Source: Oceanobacillus damuensis (GTDB taxonomy: Bacteria; Bacillota; Bacilli; Bacillales; Amphibacillaceae). Taken from it: a stretch of DNA of 37,318 bases. Each line of letters starts with the position of its first letter. Position 1 is the first letter of the stretch. The notes beneath the pieces were generated by a model. That model made no database searches, was not told the origin of the DNA, and saw nothing but the letters and a program-made list of their open reading frames with translations. The stretch is taken from the NCBI RefSeq assembly GCF_001618145.1, contig NZ_LQNF01000035.1, positions 1 through 37,318 on the forward strand, in the 5' to 3' direction. Below are positions 33,166-37,318 of the stretch, piece by piece. The position numbers and the translations under genes are program-made.

Positions 33166-34563
33166 ATGAAAGAGGAATATGATGTTGTTATCATTGGGGG
33201 CGGGCCAGGAGGCTATGTTACAGCTATTCGTGCAACTCAATTAGGTTTGAAAACAGCACTAGTCGAAAAAGAAAAATTGGGTGGAACATGTCTTCATGCT
33301 GGTTGTATTCCAAGTAAAGCATTATTAAGAAGTGCTGAAATATATGCAAACACAAAAAATAGCGAAAAGTATGGGGTCATTGCCCCTGAAGTTGGACTTG
33401 ATTTTTCAAAAGTTCAATCCAGGAAAGAAGATATCGTGACTCAATTATTAAAAGGCATTCAACATCTGATGAAAAAAGGAAAAATCGATGTCTATGAGGG
33501 GACAGGAAGTATTACTGAATCAAGGGATGTAACAGTCAAAAAGAATAATGAAGAGCAGCATCTATTACATTCTAAAAATATTATCCTTGCTACTGGTTCC
33601 CGTCCGAAAACACTGCCAGGCCTTGAAGTAGATGGGGAGTATGTATTAACTTCAGAAGAAGCTCTTGAATTGGAAGAGCTTCCAGAGTCTATCATCATTG
33701 TTGGCGGGGGTGTTATTGGAATAGAATGGGCATCCATGCTAGTTGATTTTGGCTTACAAGTAACCGTGATTGAGTATGCAGATCGGATTCTTCCGACAGA
33801 GGATAAAGATGTTTCAAAGGAAGTACAACGATTAATGAAGAAAAAAGGCGTTAAAATTGTGACAGGGGCAAAGGTGCTTCCTGAAACATTAGAGAAGGGC
33901 AATGGTGTTTCGATTAAGGCAGAACGTAAAGGGAAAGAAACACTATTTTCCGCAGATAAATTATTCGTATCTGTCGGTCGATTACCGAACACGGAAGGAC
34001 TCGGTCTTGCAAATACAGAAATTGAAGTTGACCGCGGTTCTGTTCAAACAAATGAATACTACCAAACAAATGAACGTAACATTTATGCGATCGGCGATGT
34101 AATAGGCGGTCTGCAGCTTGCCCATGTTGCTTCACATGAAGGTATCGTCGCAATTGAACATATAGCTGGTGCCAATCCTGTATTACTTGATTACACGATA
34201 ATTCCGAGGTGCATCTATAGTAATCCGGAAGTAGCGAGTGTGGGGCTTACAGAAGATGAAGCAAAAGAGAAAGGGTATCAAGTGAAAGTAGGTAAATTCC
34301 CGTTTCGTGCGATAGGAAAGGCTCTCGTTTTTGGTGAATCGGATGGTTTTGTCAAACTGGTTGTTGAAGAAGGGTCAAATAAGCTGCTAGGGGCGCACAT
34401 GATTGGCCCGCACGTTACCGATATGATTACAGAAGCAGGGTTATCCCAAGTATTAAGCGCAACATCCATGGATATTGCCCATAACATTCACCCACATCCA
34501 ACATTATCCGAAGCAGTTGGTGAAGCAGCGTTAGCGGTAGAAGGCATGGCTATCCATGCTTAG
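33166..34563 (+). CDS. lpdA: dihydrolipoamide dehydrogenase (L-protein)
   Basis: A 465-residue FAD flavoprotein that re-oxidises dihydrolipoamide with NAD+. The FAD motif is VVIIGGGPGGYVTAIRA. The redox pair is C42 and C47 in GGTCLHAGCIPSK. The NAD motif is IIVVGGGVIGIEWASML-like, NIYAIGDV marks the FAD ribityl region, and the C-terminal HPHPTLSEA holds the catalytic His-Glu pair. ATG 33166 has GGAGAGG at good spacing; an ATG seven codons earlier is weaker. Its position in the glycine block suggests it serves GcvH rather than only 2-oxoacid complexes. Exact sharing with other complexes is unknown. Confidence 0.92.
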   Translation: MKEEYDVVIIGGGPGGYVTAIRATQLGLKTALVEKEKLGGTCLHAGCIPSKALLRSAEIYANTKNSEKYGVIAPEVGLDFSKVQSRKEDIVTQLLKGIQHLMKKGKIDVYEGTGSITESRDVTVKKNNEEQHLLHSKNIILATGSRPKTLPGLEVDGEYVLTSEEALELEELPESIIIVGGGVIGIEWASMLVDFGLQVTVIEYADRILPTEDKDVSKEVQRLMKKKGVKIVTGAKVLPETLEKGNGVSIKAERKGKETLFSADKLFVSVGRLPNTEGLGLANTEIEVDRGSVQTNEYYQTNERNIYAIGDVIGGLQLAHVASHEGIVAIEHIAGANPVLLDYTIIPRCIYSNPEVASVGLTEDEAKEKGYQVKVGKFPFRAIGKALVFGESDGFVKLVVEEGSNKLLGAHMIGPHVTDMITEAGLSQVLSATSMDIAHNIHPHPTLSEAVGEAALAVEGMAIHA

Positions 34564-34686
34564 AATCTATCAGTATATATTTAATAGTGTTTCCTGAAGG
34601 TAAGAATCGGGAAATGCTTAAGTATATGATCCATGATAGTTAAAGCAGAGAATAAGCAGAATTTAACATGGAGGAAGAGCATTCAT

Positions 34687-35541
34687 ATGGAAAATGTGAA
34701 CCGTGCAACATTATTAGTTACCTGTCCAGAAAAGCCAGGTATCATCTCAACTGTAACTAATTTCTTATCAGAACACAAAGCTAATATTATAGATATTGAC
34801 CAATATACAACAGATCCACAAGCAGGTATATTTTTCATGAGGATTGAGTTTAATGTGGAAACCCACAGACTTGAAAAACTCAAACAGGACCTGCACGTGC
34901 TCGCGGAAGATTACGCGATGGAGTGGTCGTTGAGCAGCAACCAAAAAAGAAAGCGTATGGCCATCTTTGCCACAAAAGCGGATCATTGCCTTTTGGAGCT
35001 TATATGGAGATGGAAAACGAATGAAATTCCAGTTGAAATACCTTTAGTCATCAGTAATCATCCAGACTTAAAAGAGGTCGTTGAGAGTTATGGGATCCCA
35101 TACTATCATATTCCATTGACGAAGGATACAAAGGAGGATGCTGAACGGAAAGCATTGGAATTATTGGAAGGGAAAGTGGACTTTATTGTTCTGGCCCGCT
35201 ACATGCAAATCCTTTCCCCGAATTTTATTTCCAAGTACCCTAATAAAATCATAAATATCCATCACTCCTTCTTGCCGGCCTTTATCGGTGCAAATCCTTA
35301 CGTAAGGGCATTTAATCGAGGAGTTAAATTAATTGGTGCAACAGCGCATTATGTAACGAATGATCTTGATGAAGGGCCAATTATTGAGCAGGATGTGCAG
35401 CGGATTAATCATCAATATACAGCAGAGGATCTAAAGGTTGCTGGACGTCATGTGGAGAGAAGCGTTCTTGCCCAGGCTGTTTCTTGGCATGTGGAAGACA
35501 AAGTCCTTGTTCACGGCAATAAAACTATTGTATTTGCCTGA
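34687..35541 (+). CDS. purU: formyltetrahydrofolate deformylase
   Basis: About 284 residues. It hydrolyses 10-formyl-THF to formate and THF. An N-terminal ACT domain (about residues 5-80, RATLLVTCPEKPGIISTVTNFL) is followed by the formyltransferase-like catalytic domain. The triad N190, H192 and D228 (INIHHSFLPAF and LDEGPI) has the same spacing as in GAR formyltransferase (N106, H108, D144). ATG 34687 follows GGAGG by about 12 bases. It can free THF when glycine cleavage floods the one-carbon pool, and the ACT domain is where glycine/methionine control acts in Escherichia coli PurU. Confidence 0.92.
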   Translation: MENVNRATLLVTCPEKPGIISTVTNFLSEHKANIIDIDQYTTDPQAGIFFMRIEFNVETHRLEKLKQDLHVLAEDYAMEWSLSSNQKRKRMAIFATKADHCLLELIWRWKTNEIPVEIPLVISNHPDLKEVVESYGIPYYHIPLTKDTKEDAERKALELLEGKVDFIVLARYMQILSPNFISKYPNKIINIHHSFLPAFIGANPYVRAFNRGVKLIGATAHYVTNDLDEGPIIEQDVQRINHQYTAEDLKVAGRHVERSVLAQAVSWHVEDKVLVHGNKTIVFA

Positions 35542-35640
35542 CGCAATTTGATATGTGATAGCTGCTTCTCTTTTTAATAACTATCCACCTTCTGTTCCAT
35601 TGTTTGTGGCAAAAATTTACGACAAGGCGGTGATTTAAAT

Positions 35641-36303
35641 ATGAAATATAATTCAGTATTCGATATTATCGGCCCGGTAATGATTGGGCCATCAAGCTCC
35701 CATACAGCAGGGGCAGCAAGAATTGGGAAAGCCGCAAGAAACCTTTTGGGCAGTGAACCAAGCTGGGCGAAAATCCATCTGTATGAGTCCTTTGCTAAAA
35801 CATATAAAGGGCATGGGACAGACTTTGCCCTCGCTGGAGGATTACTCGGCTTTGAAACAGATGATTCTAGAATGAGTACAGCACTTGAACTGGCAAAAGA
35901 ACGTGGATTGGAAATCGAATTTATAGAAGATACAAGCGCAGTAAGCCACCCAAACACTGCTCGTTTAAGTATTGGCCATGAGGAAAACCAGATTGAGTTA
36001 GTAGGAATATCGATTGGTGGCGGGAAAGTCGAAATCACCGAATTAAATGGCTTTGAACTGCGTTTGTCCGGGAATCATCCGGCAATCCTTGTTACCCATA
36101 ATGATCGATTCGGTGCCATTGCTTCCATTACTTCTGTTCTGGCCAAACACAAAATAAATATTGGGCATATGGAAGTAAACCGGAAAGATCTTGGGAAGGA
36201 AGCATTAATGGTCATCGAAACAGACCAAAATGTGGAAGAAGCTGTATTGCAAGAGCTAACAAATGCCCAAAATATCATCAACGTTTCGACGATTGTTAGT
36301 TAA
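35641..36303 (+). CDS. sdaAB: L-serine ammonia-lyase, beta subunit
   Basis: A 220-residue subunit of the [4Fe-4S] L-serine dehydratase. The start YNSVFDIIGPVMIGPSSSHTAGAARIG is the family signature. The C-terminal third (about 148-218) is an ACT domain (HPAILVTHNDRFGAIASITSVLAKHKINIGHM), probably for allosteric control. AAGGCGGTG precedes the ATG. It is followed after 17 bases by the alpha subunit. Confidence 0.95.
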   Translation: MKYNSVFDIIGPVMIGPSSSHTAGAARIGKAARNLLGSEPSWAKIHLYESFAKTYKGHGTDFALAGGLLGFETDDSRMSTALELAKERGLEIEFIEDTSAVSHPNTARLSIGHEENQIELVGISIGGGKVEITELNGFELRLSGNHPAILVTHNDRFGAIASITSVLAKHKINIGHMEVNRKDLGKEALMVIETDQNVEEAVLQELTNAQNIINVSTIVS

Positions 36304-36320
36304 AGAGGAGGTATCATCCT

Positions 36321-37193
36321 ATGTTTCGAACAGCAGCAGAATTAGTGGAGATAGCAGAAAAGGAAAACATATTGATTTCAGAAGTGATGATTCGTCAAGA
36401 AATGGAAGTTAAAGAAAAAACAAGAGAAGAAGTATTCTCTGAAATGGAAAAAAATTTGGAAGTGATGGAAAAGGCAATTGAAGAAAGCTTGAAGGGTGTG
36501 GAGTCTGTAACCGGTCTGACCGGTGGGGACGCTGTAAAAATTCAAGACTATATGAAAGAAAAAACGCCTTTATCTGGTCACATACTTTTAGATGCAGCAA
36601 GTAAGGCGATGGGAACAAATGAAGTGAATGCAGCCATGGGTACCATTTGTGCCACTCCAACAGCGGGCAGTGCAGGAGTTGTTCCAGGAACATTGTTCGC
36701 AGTGAAAAATCAGCTTAACCCGACACGTGAGCAAATGATACGCTATTTGTTTACATCAGGTGCTTTTGGTTTTGTAGTCGCCAACAATGCTTTTATCTCT
36801 GGTGCCGCAGGAGGTTGTCAGGCAGAGGTAGGATCAGCAGGTGCGATGGCTTCCGCTGCCATCGTGGAAATGGCTGGAGGAACGCCTCAAGCATCTGCAG
36901 AAGCATTTGCGATGACATTAAAAAATATGCTTGGACTTGTTTGTGATCCAGTAGCAGGACTTGTCGAAGTTCCGTGTGTCAAACGTAATGCGGGAGGCTC
37001 ATCCCTTGCGATTGTATCTGCAGACATGGCACTCGCTGGAGTTACAAGCCGAATTCCTTGTGATGAAGTGATTGGTGCGATGTACCGTATTGGTAAAGCG
37101 ATGCCATCTTCTTTGAGAGAAACAGGTGAAGGTGGCTTGGCTGATACACCTACAGGCCGACTATTGAAGGAAAAATTGTTTGGTTTGGCATAG
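36321..37193 (+). CDS. sdaAA: L-serine ammonia-lyase, alpha subunit
   Basis: A 290-residue catalytic subunit that deaminates L-serine to pyruvate. Likely [4Fe-4S] ligands are C166 (GGCQAEVG), C208 (LVCDPVAG) and C219 (VEVPCVKRNA); their spacing of 42 and 11 residues equals that of the Legionella enzyme. C110 in GTICATPTAGSAG is also conserved. AGAGGAGG precedes the ATG. With GlyA and the cleavage system upstream, it completes a glycine-to-pyruvate path. The gene is complete within the window. Confidence 0.95.
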   Translation: MFRTAAELVEIAEKENILISEVMIRQEMEVKEKTREEVFSEMEKNLEVMEKAIEESLKGVESVTGLTGGDAVKIQDYMKEKTPLSGHILLDAASKAMGTNEVNAAMGTICATPTAGSAGVVPGTLFAVKNQLNPTREQMIRYLFTSGAFGFVVANNAFISGAAGGCQAEVGSAGAMASAAIVEMAGGTPQASAEAFAMTLKNMLGLVCDPVAGLVEVPCVKRNAGGSSLAIVSADMALAGVTSRIPCDEVIGAMYRIGKAMPSSLRETGEGGLADTPTGRLLKEKLFGLA

Positions 37194-37207
37194 GGATGGA
37201 TACAGAG

Positions 37208-37276
37208 TGGTCCACGGGGACAGGAACCACGGTCCATTTCAGCCAATTTACAGGTCCTGGTCCACGGGGACAGGAA
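37208..37276. repeat. two direct copies of a 19-bp GGGGACAGG-type repeat
   Basis: TGGTCCACGGGGACAGGAA occurs identically at 37208-37226 and 37258-37276, 50 bp apart. The first copy also has GTGGT/ACCAC flanks that can pair. GGGGACAG-containing intergenic elements are familiar from related Bacillaceae genomes, from memory. Confidence 0.75.
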
Positions 37277-37318
37277 TGATGTGACCCCCAAAAGTTAGAG
37301 TTTGATTTAAGCAGTTAA

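Noticed and set aside
33492..33992. 166-codon open frame antisense to lpdA
   Set aside because: Shadow of a strongly supported gene; Ser/Pro/Thr-rich composition typical of antisense frames.
35574..36038. 154-codon open frame antisense to sdaAB
   Set aside because: Shadow of a well-conserved gene with no recognisable domain.
1..37318. CRISPR arrays, tRNA or rRNA genes, and intact insertion sequences
   Set aside because: No regularly spaced repeats, no cloverleaf or CCA end, no rRNA conserved segments, and no transposase ORF were seen.

Overview
The window looks like chromosome from a low-GC Gram-positive bacterium of the Bacillaceae, probably near the halotolerant Oceanobacillus/Virgibacillus/Lentibacillus group. 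The evidence is AT-rich DNA, strong AGGAGG-type ribosome binding sites, Gram-positive lipoprotein signals, Bacillus-type tandem glycine riboswitch architecture, CcpA-like cre boxes, a split GcvPA/GcvPB P-protein and a two-subunit SdaAA/SdaAB serine dehydratase. No rRNA, tRNA, CRISPR array or intact transposase was found.

Layout. (1) 1-1600: a small membrane-anchored protein, then a decayed stretch with a broken ORF and a broken holin-like toxin that still has a convergent antisense promoter. (2) 1602-11994: a complete-looking lsr locus for uptake and degradation of the quorum signal autoinducer-2 (AI-2). lsrR-lsrK-cupin run leftward and lsrACDBF rightward from a shared regulatory region, followed by a DJ-1/PfpI protein and a class II aldolase. 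No lsrG is visible. (3) 12294-18057: a small zinc-ribbon protein, an ECF-like sigma factor, a LolA/DUF4367-like lipoprotein with its two-component system, and a lipoprotein made of two tandem copies of one domain. (4) 18742-20187: a CstA-family transporter. (5) 20472-25734: a GAF/PucR-type regulator divergent from two DUF5058-type membrane proteins and an AbgB-like M20 amidohydrolase. The intergenic region holds a strongly structured candidate leader RNA. (6) 25904-37193: an orphan glycine-riboswitch-like RNA, a canonical tandem glycine riboswitch, then glyA-gcvT-gcvH-gcvPA-gcvPB, an IscA-like protein, a lipoamide dehydrogenase, purU and sdaAB-sdaAA.

How the genes work together. In the lsr block, LsrB binds AI-2, LsrACD imports it, LsrK phosphorylates it, LsrR senses the phosphorylated signal, and LsrF cleaves the isomerised product to dihydroxyacetone phosphate (DHAP) and acetyl-CoA. 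The neighbouring aldolase could consume the DHAP. In the glycine block, the cleavage system turns glycine into CO2, NH3 and methylene-THF, GlyA joins methylene-THF to a second glycine to make serine, and SdaAAB deaminates serine to pyruvate. PurU can release surplus one-carbon units as formate, and LpdA re-oxidises the H-protein. Together this reads as a self-contained glycine-to-pyruvate route.

The observations most worth follow-up are the lsrG-less lsr locus with its extra enzymes, the structured leader before the DUF5058 genes, the DUF5058/amidohydrolase system itself, and the reduced orphan glycine-riboswitch-like RNA upstream of the canonical one.
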